The notes under the pieces: generated by a model | Database searches by the model: none | What the model was told of the DNA's origin: nothing | Seen by the model: the letters and a program-made list of their open reading frames with translations, nothing else | Made by a program: the position numbers and the translations under genes | Assembly: GCF_003202285.1 (NCBI RefSeq) | Contig: NZ_MASW01000001.1 | Location: 1,765,681 to 1,829,680 of the forward strand | Reading direction: 5' to 3' | Length of the DNA: 64,000 nucleotides | Origin: Prauserella muralis | GTDB taxonomy: Bacteria > Actinomycetota > Actinomycetes > Mycobacteriales > Pseudonocardiaceae | Shown here: positions 9,956-19,883 of the stretch, in pieces | Layout of the letters: every line of letters begins with the position of its first letter | Position numbering within the stretch: position 1 is the stretch's first letter

Positions 9956-10917
9956 GTCGTGCTCCCGGCGAGCTCGCGGTCCGGCGCGGGCGCCGCGCGC
10001 ACGGCGCCGACCGCTCCGAGCACCACCGCCGCCGTGAGGGCACCGGCTGCCGCCAGCGTCCAGCCGTCGGGCGAGAGCAGCGGCTGGCCGCGAAGCGCCT
10101 GCCAGGTGACGAGCCCGACCACGCCCGCGTAGCCGCCCGCCGCGACCAGCACCAGCCTCGTCCGCACGCCGTCGTGGCGCAGCGCAGCGGCCCGCGTGGC
10201 GAGGCGGCTCAGCAGCAGCGCGAACAGCGGCACGAACTGCAGGGCGTGCATGCCGACGAAGTGCGGGATGCGCAGGTCACCGCCGGTGGTGCTCCAGCCG
10301 GTGATCGGCAGGCCGGGCCCGCCGTCGGCGACGCCCACGCTGTGCGCGCCGATGATGCCGTCGAACGTGCCGCGCTCCATCGAGTCGAGCTGGTCGCTGG
10401 TCGGGCTGGTCATCAGCGCTCCGAGCGCGAGACCGGCGAGGGAGATCAGCGCACCGAGCCGGATGGCCCAGCGGGCAGCGGGGTCGGCGATGGGGGTGCG
10501 CAGCAGCAGCACGGTGAGCACCAGGGTCGCGGTCCACAGCGCCGCGATGGAGAACGCCATGATCGAGAACAGCGTGGCGTTCAGCGGTGTCGAGTAGTTG
10601 AAATGGCTGGTCGTGCCGCGCACCACCTGCACGACGATGATGACGTACTCGATGGTGAGCAGCAGCACGATCACGGTGGACACGTGGTCGGCGAGGCGCC
10701 GCCTCGGCAGCAGCGCCGTCAGCCACGCCCAGGTCACGCAGTAGATCGCGATCGAGACGGCGAACTTGAACGGCTTGAGCCAGATGGGAGCCCCCAGCAG
10801 CACCCGGTCGTCGACGACGAGCCCGCCGAGTGACACGACGGCCATGACGCCCATGAACCCCGCGAGCACAAGCATCGGCCGGTGCCAGGTGGCGGCCTGG
10901 CGCAGCGGTGCGGACAT
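9952..10917 (-). CDS. Polytopic membrane protein, unknown
   Basis: The 321-residue protein has roughly eight to nine predicted membrane helices and no enzyme motif I recognise. Recognisable segments are WLKPFKFAVSIAIYC and IPHFVGMHALQFVPL. The ATG at 10917 was chosen because GGAGGG lies 4-5 bases upstream. It is the first gene of the operon that continues into the ABA4-like and PNP genes, and a large dyad-symmetric site lies just upstream, so expression is probably controlled. Confidence 0.75.
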   Translation of the reverse strand: MSAPLRQAATWHRPMLVLAGFMGVMAVVSLGGLVVDDRVLLGAPIWLKPFKFAVSIAIYCVTWAWLTALLPRRRLADHVSTVIVLLLTIEYVIIVVQVVRGTTSHFNYSTPLNATLFSIMAFSIAALWTATLVLTVLLLRTPIADPAARWAIRLGALISLAGLALGALMTSPTSDQLDSMERGTFDGIIGAHSVGVADGGPGLPITGWSTTGGDLRIPHFVGMHALQFVPLFALLLSRLATRAAALRHDGVRTRLVLVAAGGYAGVVGLVTWQALRGQPLLSPDGWTLAAAGALTAAVVLGAVGAVRAAPAPDRELAGSTT

Positions 10918-10931
10918 CGGTGCCCTCCATT

Positions 10932-10976
10932 CATGGATACCTCTACTCCCCATAATGGAAAGCTATACTATCCATG
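10932..10976. promoter_or_regulatory. Nested dyad operator upstream of the membrane protein operon
   Basis: A perfect 8-bp inverted repeat, CATGGATA and TATCCATG, is separated by 29 bases whose exact centre (10954) is also the centre of the small palindrome CCATAATGG. On the minus strand TAGTAT lies inside it as a possible -10 element. The site is AT-rich against a GC-rich background and ends 14 bases upstream of the ATG at 10917. It looks like a regulator-binding site; no cognate regulator is adjacent. Confidence 0.65.
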
Positions 10977-11021
10977 CGTGGAACGCCAGTGGCCTGCGCC
11001 GAACACCAGGGCGGCGAGGGC

Positions 11022-12731
11022 TCAGTCGGTCATCTGAAACGTCGGCACGATGCGGTCGAACAGCCTGCTGCGGCCGAGTTGCTCCTGCTCGATCGGCACG
11101 GTGACACCGACGACCCACAGGCTGCTGCCGCTGAGGAACACCTCGGCCACCGTGGCCCTGGTGATCGCCCGCTCGCCCTCGCCACGCTCGGCCGTGCGGT
11201 AGCTCACCAGCCTGCCTTTCCTGCCGTCCCGCAGCGGATCCGACTGCACCAGGGTGAAGTCACCGGTGGGCCAGTTACCGCTCAGCACGTCGACGTAGTC
11301 GTCGACGGTGAGCACGGGGGCGTAGTTGGCGAACCGCTCCACCCCGAGCACCTGGGTGCCATCGGCCGACACGAACTGCACGAGCGTGCTGGTGGGCAGC
11401 CTGCCCTCGGGCTGCTGGGTGATGAACCGGGTCCAGCTCTCGGGCACCCGCACCGAGAACAACCCGCCCTTGGCGCCCCGCAGGTTGGTCGCGTCGCCCT
11501 CCCTGGCCACCAGGTGCTGCCGTTGCGCGGGCGCCGCGGTCGCGGCGGGTTCCGGCTCGTCCGGCGGGCCCAGCGACTGGCCTGCCAGCGCCCGGGTCAA
11601 CGCGAACCCGCCGGCGGCCGCCAGCAGGAACAGCAGCACCGTGGCCACCACCAGCGCCACCGTCCGCGGCACGTTCCGGCCGCCCGTGGGGGCGGCCGCA
11701 GCGGGGGCCTGTGCGTCGAGCGCGAACGGCAGTGGCCCGGGCTCGGCGGCCAGCGCGCCCTGCTCGGCCGGAACGTCGCTCTGCTCGGGCGGCTGCCTTG
11801 GCACGGCGGGCAGCTGCGGGATCACCCGCGTGACGCTCGCCTCGGGTCCCGCGGCGACGCCGTCCCGCTCCCGGAACAGCTCCGGCCCGAACACCGGCTG
11901 CCCCTGCTTCGGCAGCAGCGGATACACCCGGCGCCGCACCTCGGACAGCGACATCCGCGCCGAGGGCTCCTTGGCCATCAGCCCCCGCACCACCGGGGCG
12001 AGCGGGCCCGGAGACGGCGCGGGCACCTCGCCGTGCACCACCCGGGTCACCGTCTCGAGCGGATCGCCGTCGGCGTCGTAGGGCGGGCGGCCCTCGGTCG
12101 CCGCGAACAGCGTCGCGCCCAGGCCCCACAGGTCGGCCGCGTAGGTGACCGCTCCGCCGGAGGCCACCTCCGGCGCGATGAACGCGGGCGAGCCCAGCAT
12201 CATCCCCGTGTGCGTCATCGTCACCTCGGAGACGTTGCGCGCGATGCCGAAGTCGGTGAGCTTGATCCGGCCGTCGCCCGCCACCAGGACGTTGCCCGGC
12301 TTGACGTCGCGGTGGGTGATGCCGGCCGCGTGGGCGGCCTCCAGCGCCGAGGCGACGGCGTGGGCCACCATGACCGCCTGCGGCACCGTCAGCCGCCTGC
12401 CTCCCCGCAGCAGCGCCGCGAGGCTGCGCGCGGGCAGCAGCTCCATCACCACGTACGGGTCGCCGTTCTCGCGGACCACGTCGTGCAGCACGATCACGCT
12501 CGGGTGCGACAGCACCGCGATCGCCCGCGCCTCCCGCAGCGTCCGCTCGCGCAGCTCGTCGGCCTTGGCCGCCGACACGCCGGGCGGAAGGCGCACCTCC
12601 TTCACCGCGACCTGGCGGTGCAGGAACTCGTCGTAGGCCGACCAGACCGTGCCCATCGCGCCGGAGCCCAGCACGGACCGCAGCCGGTACCGTCCGGCCA
12701 CGAGACGCGACTCATCGGTGGGAGCGGGCAC
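11022..12731 (-). CDS. Membrane Ser/Thr protein kinase
   Basis: The 569-residue protein has a Hanks-type kinase domain (about 14-270): glycine loop GSGAMG (22-27), Lys44, HRDVKPGN with Asp142, DFG (160-162) and APE (186-188). A proline-rich linker leads to one membrane helix (about 356-378). The outer domain of about 190 residues resembles no PASTA repeat. It is a complete, active-looking kinase with an unknown signal. The GTG start faces the mutA promoter across about 110 bp, and no clear Shine-Dalgarno is seen. Confidence 0.93.
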   Translation of the reverse strand: MPAPTDESRLVAGRYRLRSVLGSGAMGTVWSAYDEFLHRQVAVKEVRLPPGVSAAKADELRERTLREARAIAVLSHPSVIVLHDVVRENGDPYVVMELLPARSLAALLRGGRRLTVPQAVMVAHAVASALEAAHAAGITHRDVKPGNVLVAGDGRIKLTDFGIARNVSEVTMTHTGMMLGSPAFIAPEVASGGAVTYAADLWGLGATLFAATEGRPPYDADGDPLETVTRVVHGEVPAPSPGPLAPVVRGLMAKEPSARMSLSEVRRRVYPLLPKQGQPVFGPELFRERDGVAAGPEASVTRVIPQLPAVPRQPPEQSDVPAEQGALAAEPGPLPFALDAQAPAAAAPTGGRNVPRTVALVVATVLLFLLAAAGGFALTRALAGQSLGPPDEPEPAATAAPAQRQHLVAREGDATNLRGAKGGLFSVRVPESWTRFITQQPEGRLPTSTLVQFVSADGTQVLGVERFANYAPVLTVDDYVDVLSGNWPTGDFTLVQSDPLRDGRKGRLVSYRTAERGEGERAITRATVAEVFLSGSSLWVVGVTVPIEQEQLGRSRLFDRIVPTFQMTD

Positions 12732-12848
12732 GCGCCTATTGTGTCGAACTCCTCTCTCCCGCGGATGCCCCCTGACCTTGTTACCGGTGGGTCGGTGGCG
12801 ATCAGCCTCACACCTGTCCCTCTTGCGCTGCCCCTACCATCGATGCTT

Positions 12849-14693
12849 ATGACCGAAGTGGCTGGGGCACGCGGTGACGCACCCGCCGAGCTGTCGCTCG
12901 CGGCCGAGTTCGACCGGCCCGCCCGCGCCGACTGGGAACGACTGGTGAACCGGGTGCTCGACAAGAGCGGCGGCACGGTCGACGACCTGGTCAGCACCAC
13001 CTACGACGGCATCGCGATCCAGCCGCTGTACGCCGCGGACGATCCCGCGCCGCCCGCCGGATTCCCCGGCCTGCCGCCGTTCGTGCGCGGCGCGCGGCCC
13101 GAGGGCCACGTCGGCACCGGCTGGGACGTCCGGGTGCTGCACACCGGCCCCGACCCGGCCGCGACCAACGCCGCCGTCCTCGCCGACCTGGAGGGCGGCG
13201 CCACCTCGGTGTGGCTGCGCACCGGCGAGGGCGCCCTGCCCGTGCCTGCACTCGCCGACGCGCTCGGCGGCGTCCACGTCGACCTGGCCCCGGTGGTGCT
13301 CGAACCCGGCGAGGACTACGAGGCGGCCGCCGAGGCGTTTCTCGGCCTGCTCGCCGAGCGCGACGTGCCCGCGGGCGAGGCGAGCGGAAACCTGGGCGCC
13401 GACCCGGTGGGCCTGCTCGCGCGCACCGGCCGCGCGCACGGCACGGACGTCGCCGCCGCGCTCGCGGCCCGGGTCGCCGAGCGGTACCCGCGGCTGCGCA
13501 CCCTCGTGGTCGACGCGCTGCCGTTCCACGAGGCCGGCGGTTCGGACAGCCAGGAACTCGGTGCCGCGATCGCCACCGGTGTCGCCTACCTGCGCGCGCT
13601 CACCGAGGCCGGGCTGAGCGTCGAGACAGCCGCCCGGCAGCTCGAGTTCCGCCTCGCGGCCAGCGCCGACCAGTTCCTGACCATCGCCAAGCTGCGCGCC
13701 GCGCGCAGGCTGTGGGCGCGGGTGCTGGAGGTGTCCGGCGCACCCGGAGTCCCGCTGTGCCAGCACGCCGTCAGCTCGCCCGCGATGTACACCCGCCGCG
13801 ACCCGTGGGTGAACCTGCTGCGTGGCACGCTGGCCTGCTTCGCGGCCGGAGTCGGCGGCGCCGACGCGGTGACCGTGCTGCCGTTCGACGTTGCACTCGG
13901 CCTTCCCGACGCCTTCTCCCGCCGCATCGCCCGCAACACGCAGGCGATCCTGCTGGAGGAGTCCAGGCTCTCCGGCGTCATCGACCCGGCGGGCGGGTCC
14001 TGGTACGTGGAGAACCTGACCGATCGGCTCGCGCACGCCGCCTGGGCGGAGTTCACCGGCATCGAGCGGGCAGGCGGCATCGAGGCGCAGCTGCGTTCCG
14101 GGGAGCTGGCGGGCAGGCTGGCCGCCACCTGGCAGGCCCGCTCGCGGCGCATCGCCACCCGCGAGGACCCCATCACCGGCGTCAGCGAGTTCCCCGATCT
14201 GGACGAGAAACCCGTCGAGCGGCCACCCGCGCCGTCCCCTGTGGACGGCGGCGGGCTGCCGCGCGTGCGCTACGCACAGGCGTACGAGCAGCTGCGCGAC
14301 CGCTCCGACGCCCACCTCGCCCGGCACGGCGCGCGCCCGACGGTGTTCCTCGCGACGCTCGGACCGCTGGCCGCGCACACCGGCCGCGCCACGTTCGCCG
14401 CCAACCTGCTGCAGGCCGGCGGCATCGAGCCGGTCAACCCCGGGGCCACCGACGACGTCGTCGCGGCCTTCGCCGCCAGCGGTGCCACCGTGGCCTGCCT
14501 GTGCGGCAGCGACGCCGCCTACGCCGAGCAGGCCGCGGACGTGGCCGCGCGGCTGCGCGAGGCGGGCGCCACCCGGGTGCTGCTCGCGGGCAAACCGGGC
14601 GAGTACCCCGGCGTGGACGCCGTCGTCCACATCGGATGCGACGCCCTCGCGGTGCTGACCGCCACCCTGGACGAGCTGGGAGTCCGACCATGA
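12849..14693 (+). CDS. mutA: Methylmalonyl-CoA mutase small subunit
   Basis: The 614-residue protein is the non-catalytic partner of the B12-dependent mutase that converts (R)-methylmalonyl-CoA to succinyl-CoA. It keeps the TIM-barrel features of the family ([41 protein letters not shown]), but its cobalamin-domain segment lacks DxHxxG, as expected for MutA. TACCAT ends eight bases before the ATG and there is no Shine-Dalgarno, suggesting a leaderless mRNA; an ATG six bases earlier is possible. Its stop overlaps mutB. Confidence 0.93.
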   Translation: MTEVAGARGDAPAELSLAAEFDRPARADWERLVNRVLDKSGGTVDDLVSTTYDGIAIQPLYAADDPAPPAGFPGLPPFVRGARPEGHVGTGWDVRVLHTGPDPAATNAAVLADLEGGATSVWLRTGEGALPVPALADALGGVHVDLAPVVLEPGEDYEAAAEAFLGLLAERDVPAGEASGNLGADPVGLLARTGRAHGTDVAAALAARVAERYPRLRTLVVDALPFHEAGGSDSQELGAAIATGVAYLRALTEAGLSVETAARQLEFRLAASADQFLTIAKLRAARRLWARVLEVSGAPGVPLCQHAVSSPAMYTRRDPWVNLLRGTLACFAAGVGGADAVTVLPFDVALGLPDAFSRRIARNTQAILLEESRLSGVIDPAGGSWYVENLTDRLAHAAWAEFTGIERAGGIEAQLRSGELAGRLAATWQARSRRIATREDPITGVSEFPDLDEKPVERPPAPSPVDGGGLPRVRYAQAYEQLRDRSDAHLARHGARPTVFLATLGPLAAHTGRATFAANLLQAGGIEPVNPGATDDVVAAFAASGATVACLCGSDAAYAEQAADVAARLREAGATRVLLAGKPGEYPGVDAVVHIGCDALAVLTATLDELGVRP

Positions 14694-16864
14694 GCATCCC
14701 CGACTTCACCGGCGTCGAACTGGGCACGCCCGAGCCGGGCGGAAGGCAGCAGTGGGCCGACGCGCTGCAGGCCAGCACCGGCAAGGGTGCCGACGCGCTC
14801 GTCTGGGAGACACCGGAGAGCATCGGCGTCAAGCCGCTCTACACCGCCGACGACCTGTCCGGTGTGGACTTCCTGGACACCTACCCTGGCATCGCGCCGT
14901 TCCTGCGCGGGCCATATCCCACGATGTACGTCAACCAGCCGTGGACGATCCGGCAGTACGCCGGGTTCTCCACCGCCGAGGAGTCCAACGCCTTCTACCG
15001 GCGCAACCTCGCCGCCGGGCAGAAGGGCCTCTCGGTGGCGTTCGACCTCGCCACCCACCGCGGCTACGACTCCGACCACCCGCGGGTCTCCGGCGACGTC
15101 GGCATGGCGGGCGTGGCCATCGACTCCATCTACGACATGCGCCAGCTCTTCGACGGCATCCCGCTGGACAAGATGAGCGTGTCGATGACCATGAACGGCG
15201 CGGTGCTGCCGGTGATGGCGCTCTACGTCGTCGCCGCCGAGGAGCAGGGCGTCAAGCCCGAGGAGCTCACGGGGACCATCCAGAACGACATCCTCAAGGA
15301 GTTCATGGTCCGCAACACCTACATCTACCCGCCGGGTCCGTCGATGCGGATCATCTCCGACATCTTCGCCTACACGTCGGAGCGCATGCCGCGGTTCAAC
15401 TCGATCTCCATCTCCGGCTACCACATGCAGGAGGCGGGGGCCACCGCCGACCTGGAGCTGGCGTACACGCTGGCCGACGGCGTCGAGTACATCCGCGCCG
15501 GGCTCGACGCGGGGCTTGAGGTCGACGCGTTCGCGCCGCGGCTGTCGTTCTTCTGGGCGATCGGCATGAACTTCTTCATGGAGGTCGCCAAGCTGCGCGC
15601 GGCCCGGCTGCTGTGGGCCAAGCTGGTCAAGCAGTTCTCGCCCGCCAACACCAAGTCGCTGTCGCTGCGCACGCACAGCCAGACGTCCGGCTGGTCGCTG
15701 ACCGCGCAGGACGTGTTCAACAACGTCGTGCGCACGTGCGTGGAGGCCATGGCCGCCACCCAGGGGCACACGCAGTCGCTGCACACCAACGCGCTCGACG
15801 AGGCGCTCGCGCTGCCCACCGACTTCTCCGCCCGCATCGCCCGCAACACCCAGCTGCTGCTGCAGCAGGAGTCCGGCACGACGCGGGTCATCGACCCGTG
15901 GGGCGGCAGCGCGTTCGTCGAGCGGCTCACCTACGACCTGGCGCGCAGGGCGTGGGCGCACATCAGCGAGGTCGAGTCGGCGGGCGGCATGGCCAGGGCC
16001 ATCGACGCGGGCATCCCGAAGCTGCGGATCGAGGAGGCCGCGGCGCGCACCCAGGCACGCATCGACTCGGGCAGGCAGCCGGTGATCGGCGTCAACAAGT
16101 ACCGGGTGGAGGCCGAGGAGCAGATCGACGTGCTCAAGGTCGACAACGCCGGCGTGCGGGCGCAGCAGCTGGAGAAGCTGCGCAGGCTGCGCGAGGAGCG
16201 CGACCCGCGCGCCGTGGAGGACACCCTGGGCAGGCTCACCGCCGCGGCGGCGGAGTCCTCGGGGGAGAACCTGCTGGCGCTGGCGATCGACGCCGCGCGC
16301 GCCAAGGCGACCGTCGGCGAGATCTCCGAGGCCCTGGAGAAGGTGTGGGGGCGCCACGCCGGGCAGATTCGTACGATCTCCGGGGTGTACCGCGACGAGG
16401 CAGGCAGGTCCGAGAACGTGCAGGCGGCCAGGGAGCGCGTCGAGCGGTTCGCCGAGGCCGAGGGCCGCAGGCCGCGCATCCTCGTCGCCAAGATGGGCCA
16501 GGACGGCCACGACCGGGGGCAGAAGGTGATCGCCACGGCGTTCGCCGACCTCGGCTTCGACGTCGACGTGGGCCCGCTGTTCTCCACCCCGGCCGAGGTG
16601 GCACGGCAGGCGGTCGAGGCGGACGTGCACGTCGTGGGCGTGTCGTCGCTGGCCGCGGGACACCTGTCGCTGGTGCCCGCACTGCGCGCCGAGCTGGCCG
16701 AGCTCGGCCGCGACGACATCATGATCGTGTGCGGCGGGGTCATCCCGCCGCGGGACTACGCCGAGCTGCGCGAGGCGGGAGCCGCGGCGATCTTCGGGCC
16801 GGGCACTGTGATCGCCGACGCCGCCATCGACCTGCTCGACCAGCTCGACGCGGCACAGTCGTAG
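14690..16864 (+). CDS. mutB: Methylmalonyl-CoA mutase large subunit
   Basis: The 724-residue catalytic subunit has the substrate barrel at about 1-560 and a C-terminal cobalamin domain with the DxHxxG motif in [12 protein letters not shown]. Tyr, His and Arg residues of the active site lie in the conserved blocks [20 protein letters not shown] and [17 protein letters not shown] couples it to mutA. It links propionyl-CoA breakdown, or methylmalonyl-CoA supply for polyketides, to the citric acid cycle. Full length. Confidence 0.98.
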   Translation: MSIPDFTGVELGTPEPGGRQQWADALQASTGKGADALVWETPESIGVKPLYTADDLSGVDFLDTYPGIAPFLRGPYPTMYVNQPWTIRQYAGFSTAEESNAFYRRNLAAGQKGLSVAFDLATHRGYDSDHPRVSGDVGMAGVAIDSIYDMRQLFDGIPLDKMSVSMTMNGAVLPVMALYVVAAEEQGVKPEELTGTIQNDILKEFMVRNTYIYPPGPSMRIISDIFAYTSERMPRFNSISISGYHMQEAGATADLELAYTLADGVEYIRAGLDAGLEVDAFAPRLSFFWAIGMNFFMEVAKLRAARLLWAKLVKQFSPANTKSLSLRTHSQTSGWSLTAQDVFNNVVRTCVEAMAATQGHTQSLHTNALDEALALPTDFSARIARNTQLLLQQESGTTRVIDPWGGSAFVERLTYDLARRAWAHISEVESAGGMARAIDAGIPKLRIEEAAARTQARIDSGRQPVIGVNKYRVEAEEQIDVLKVDNAGVRAQQLEKLRRLREERDPRAVEDTLGRLTAAAAESSGENLLALAIDAARAKATVGEISEALEKVWGRHAGQIRTISGVYRDEAGRSENVQAARERVERFAEAEGRRPRILVAKMGQDGHDRGQKVIATAFADLGFDVDVGPLFSTPAEVARQAVEADVHVVGVSSLAAGHLSLVPALRAELAELGRDDIMIVCGGVIPPRDYAELREAGAAAIFGPGTVIADAAIDLLDQLDAAQS

Positions 16865-16866
16865 GC

Positions 16867-17877
16867 ATGCCGCGCCCGATCGACCGTCTCGACGCCGCCG
16901 CCTACGCCAAGGGTGTGCTCGCAGGCGACCGCGGGGTGCTCTCCCGCGCGATCACGCTCGTGGAGTCCAGCAGGCCCGAGCACAGGACGCGCGCCCAGGA
17001 ACTGCTCGTGGAGCTGCTGCCGCACGCGGGCGGCTCCGCGCGGGTCGGCATCACCGGCGTGCCGGGTGTCGGCAAGTCGACATTCATCGACCGGCTCGGG
17101 ACCGAGCTGACCGGATCCGGGCACCGGGTCGCCGTGCTCGCGGTCGACCCGTCGTCCACGCGCACCGGTGGCAGCATCCTCGGTGACAAGACCCGCATGG
17201 CGAAGCTCGCCGTCGACCCCGCCGCGTTCATCCGGCCCTCGCCGACCTCCGGCACGCTCGGCGGCGTGGCCAGGGCCACGCGCGAGACGATCGTGCTGAT
17301 GGAGGCCGCGGGCTACGACGTGGTGCTGGTGGAGACGGTCGGGGTGGGCCAGTCCGAGGTGGCGGTGGCCAACATGGTCGACTGCTTCCTGTTCCTGACC
17401 CTGGCACGCACCGGCGACCAGCTCCAGGGCATCAAGAAGGGCGTGCTGGAGCTGGCCGACGTCATCGCCGTCAACAAGGCCGACGGCGAGCACGAGCGGG
17501 AGGCGCGCAAGGCCGCGCGGGAGCTGTCCGGGGCGCTGCGGATGATCTACGGCCCCGACGCGGCGTGGACGCCGCCGGTGCTGACCTGCAGTGCGCTGAC
17601 CGGTGCGGGCCTCGACACGGTGTGGCAGCAGATCGGCAGGCACCGCGAGACGCTGGAGGCCGCCGGTGAGCTGGCCGCGAAGCGGAGCAGGCAGCAGGTG
17701 GACTGGACGTGGTCGATGGTGCGCGAGCAGCTGCTGGACCGGCTCGCCGCGCATCCGGACGTGCGGGCCATCGTGCCGGAGGTGGAAAACGACGTGCGTG
17801 AGGGCAGGCTCACCGCCACGCTCGCCGCTGAGCGCATTCTGCGGGCGTTCGGCGGCGACGCGCCGGGTGGTGGCTGA
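16867..17877 (+). CDS. meaB: Methylmalonyl-CoA mutase GTPase chaperone
   Basis: The 336-residue G3E P-loop GTPase loads adenosylcobalamin into MutAB and protects it from inactivation. It shows Walker A GVPGVGKS, the block VDPSSTRTGGSILGDKTRM, the Walker B/switch segment VETVGVGQSE and the base-specificity motif NKAD. It begins two bases after the mutB stop, giving the mutA-mutB-meaB order common in actinobacteria. No sign of a fused cobalamin domain. Confidence 0.96.
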   Translation: MPRPIDRLDAAAYAKGVLAGDRGVLSRAITLVESSRPEHRTRAQELLVELLPHAGGSARVGITGVPGVGKSTFIDRLGTELTGSGHRVAVLAVDPSSTRTGGSILGDKTRMAKLAVDPAAFIRPSPTSGTLGGVARATRETIVLMEAAGYDVVLVETVGVGQSEVAVANMVDCFLFLTLARTGDQLQGIKKGVLELADVIAVNKADGEHEREARKAARELSGALRMIYGPDAAWTPPVLTCSALTGAGLDTVWQQIGRHRETLEAAGELAAKRSRQQVDWTWSMVREQLLDRLAAHPDVRAIVPEVENDVREGRLTATLAAERILRAFGGDAPGGG

Positions 17878-17908
17878 CGGGGAGCCGGTGACAGGGCACA
17901 CTGGCCAC

Positions 17909-18193
17909 GTGCGTGTGTTTGCCGTCCAGGTAGGTGTGTTGGCCGTTCTCGTCGGCCTGCTGGCCATCGGCGTCGGCGTACCGGCCGCCCACGCGGCCGC
18001 CGAGCCGCCCGCCGCGGCCGCGCAGCAGCTCCACCACGCCCAGGAAGAGGGGCCGACGCTCGACCCGCAGACCGAGGCCGACGAGCGCAACACCAAGAAC
18101 AAGCTGATCGTCGGTGGCGCCGCCGCGGTGCTGCTCGGCATCGTCGTGTGGGGACGGCACGTGCGGAACAAGAAGCGCAAGGCCAAGAAGTAG
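17909..18193 (+). CDS. Small exported membrane protein, unknown
   Basis: The roughly 94-residue protein has an N-terminal signal-like hydrophobic stretch ending PAAHA, a polar Gln/Glu-rich middle, and a second hydrophobic segment (LIVGGAAAVLLGIVVWG) followed by a lysine/arginine-rich tail. The layout suggests an envelope protein with a cytoplasmic tail. GTG at 17909 gives the best signal peptide; GTG at 17888 has GGGGAG just before it. It trails meaB by about 30 bases. No family is recognised. Confidence 0.6.
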   Translation: MRVFAVQVGVLAVLVGLLAIGVGVPAAHAAAEPPAAAAQQLHHAQEEGPTLDPQTEADERNTKNKLIVGGAAAVLLGIVVWGRHVRNKKRKAKK

Positions 18194-18360
18194 CCGACCG
18201 CTGAACCCGCCCGCGGCCGCTGTTCGTCGAACAGTGAAGCCGAACTCTCTGTAGCCGCTCGCCGCAAACCGGCTACCGTCTGTCTCGTCAATAGGACATC
18301 TGGGTCTCCTCATCACCTGTTTGGTGCAAACTTGAGGGGCAGTGCATACGGCAACGATTT

Positions 18361-18400
18361 CCCGGCAAGAGACAGGGCTGGATGTGCAGTCTCTGCCGGG
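18361..18400 (+). promoter_or_regulatory. Leader hairpin before the amidohydrolase gene
   Basis: CCCGGCAAGAGAC (18361) can pair with GTCTCTGCCGGG (ending 18400), giving a 12-bp stem with one bulged base and a 15-base loop. It ends seven bases before the GGAGGT ribosome-binding site of the next gene and is not followed by T residues. This suits a 5' leader element more than a terminator. It matches no riboswitch class I can recognise. Confidence 0.5.
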
Positions 18401-18418
18401 CTCGCGCGGAGGTGTGGC

Positions 18419-19711
18419 GTGACGGTTCTCGACTCGCGACCCGAGGTTCCCGGGGAGCCCAACGGCTCCCCAGTGACCGGCTCCGACGACGCCGTACTCA
18501 GTGAGACCGGTGTGACCATGGCATCCGTGCCCGACCTCGGTGCGGGTCGCGGCCCGTTCTGGCTCGACGAATGGCTCAGCGCGCACGCCACGGACGTGGT
18601 GGCCTGGCGGCGGCACATCCACGCCCACCCGGAGCTGGCACGCCGCGAGTACGGCACCACCGAGCTCGTGGCGAAGCTGCTCCGCTCCGCCGGCCTGCGG
18701 CCGTGGGTGCTGCCCGGCGGCACCGGCGTGGTCTGCGACATCGGCAGCGGCTCCACGTGCGTGGCGCTGCGGGCTGACATGGACGCCCTGCCGCTGACCG
18801 AGGCGACCGGCCTGCCGTACGCCTCGACGGTCGACGGCGTCGCGCACGCCTGCGGCCACGACCTGCACACGACGGTGCTGCTCGCCACCGGGCTGGCGAT
18901 GGCCGCGGCTCCCCAGTTGCCAGGGCGGGTGCGGCTGATCTTCCAGCCCGCCGAGGAGGTCATGCCCGGCGGTGCGCTGGACGCGATCGCCGCGGGTGCG
19001 CTCGACGGCGTGGACCGGATCTTCGGCCTGCACGCCGACCCACGGCTGCCCGTCGGCAAGGTCGGCACGCGGATCGGCCCGCTGACCTCGGCCGCCGACC
19101 TCGTGGAGCTGCGGCTGACCTCGCCGGGCGGGCACACCTCGCGGCCGCATTTGACGGCCGACCTGGTGCACGCGCTCGGCACGGTGATCACCTCCCTGCC
19201 CGCGCTGCTGTCGCGGCGGGTCGACCCGCGTTCGGGCACGGTGCTCGTGTGGGGTGCGGTGCACGCGGGTGAGGCGCCGAACGCGGTGCCGCAGGACGGC
19301 GTGCTGCGGGGCACCCTGCGCACCGCCGACCACGAGACGTGGACCCAGCTGGAGCCGCTCGTCGCGTCGTCGGTGCAGTCGCTGCTCGCGCCCACCGGCG
19401 TCGGGTACGACCTCGACTACCGGCGTGGCGTGCCGCCCGTGGTGAGCGAGAAGGAGAGCACGGTGCTCATGCGCGCGGGCGTCGAGGCGGCGCTCGGCGA
19501 CGAGGCGCTGACCGGCACGGAGCAGTCGTCAGGTGGCGAGGACTTCGGCTGGTACCTGGAGCACGTGCCGGGTGCGTTCGCGCGGCTCGGCGTGTGGTCC
19601 GGCGAGGGAGCTATGCGTGACCTGCACCAGCCGACCTTCGAACTGGACGAGCGGGCCCTGCTGACGGGCGTCCGGGTGATGGTCCACGCGGCCCTCGCCG
19701 CCCTGGCCTGA
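18419..19711 (+). CDS. M20-family amidohydrolase (AmiA/AmiB-like)
   Basis: The 430-residue metal-dependent hydrolase belongs to the M20D amidohydrolase group, which deacylates N-acyl amino acids or opens amides. Metal-ligand blocks are HIHAHPE, RADMDALP, HACGHD and FQPAEEV; the C-terminal SSGGEDFGWY block completes the site. GTG at 18419 was chosen for the GGAGGT five bases upstream. About 55 residues precede the catalytic domain. It resembles Rv3305c/Rv3306c, which also neighbour a GGCT-like and a PNP gene; the true substrate is unknown. Confidence 0.88.
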   Translation: MTVLDSRPEVPGEPNGSPVTGSDDAVLSETGVTMASVPDLGAGRGPFWLDEWLSAHATDVVAWRRHIHAHPELARREYGTTELVAKLLRSAGLRPWVLPGGTGVVCDIGSGSTCVALRADMDALPLTEATGLPYASTVDGVAHACGHDLHTTVLLATGLAMAAAPQLPGRVRLIFQPAEEVMPGGALDAIAAGALDGVDRIFGLHADPRLPVGKVGTRIGPLTSAADLVELRLTSPGGHTSRPHLTADLVHALGTVITSLPALLSRRVDPRSGTVLVWGAVHAGEAPNAVPQDGVLRGTLRTADHETWTQLEPLVASSVQSLLAPTGVGYDLDYRRGVPPVVSEKESTVLMRAGVEAALGDEALTGTEQSSGGEDFGWYLEHVPGAFARLGVWSGEGAMRDLHQPTFELDERALLTGVRVMVHAALAALA

Positions 19712-19774
19712 CCCGCGAGTCCTGCGCTCAGGCCCGCGAGTCCTGCGCTCAGGCCCGCGAGTTCTGCAGTCGGC
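19712..19774 (+). repeat. 21-bp tandem repeats B, left array
   Basis: Two perfect 21-bp units (starting at 19712 and 19733, core CGCGAGTCCTGCGCTCAGG) and a third degenerate one follow the amidohydrolase stop with no gap. The same units in reverse complement lie at 20801-20880, so the two arrays form long inverted repeats around the gene between them. Confidence 0.92.
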
Positions 19775-19883
19775 GAAGAGCAGGCCGTGCCCAGCCCATG
19801 GGTGGTTATCCACAGGACCCGAAGTTATCCACAATTTGTGGATGGTTTCGGCGAGCGGTTCTCGAATCGTGGACCGTGGACGC

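Noticed and set aside
14519-16663. A 714-codon minus-strand frame opposite mutB
   Set aside because: Pure shadow of a highly conserved gene.
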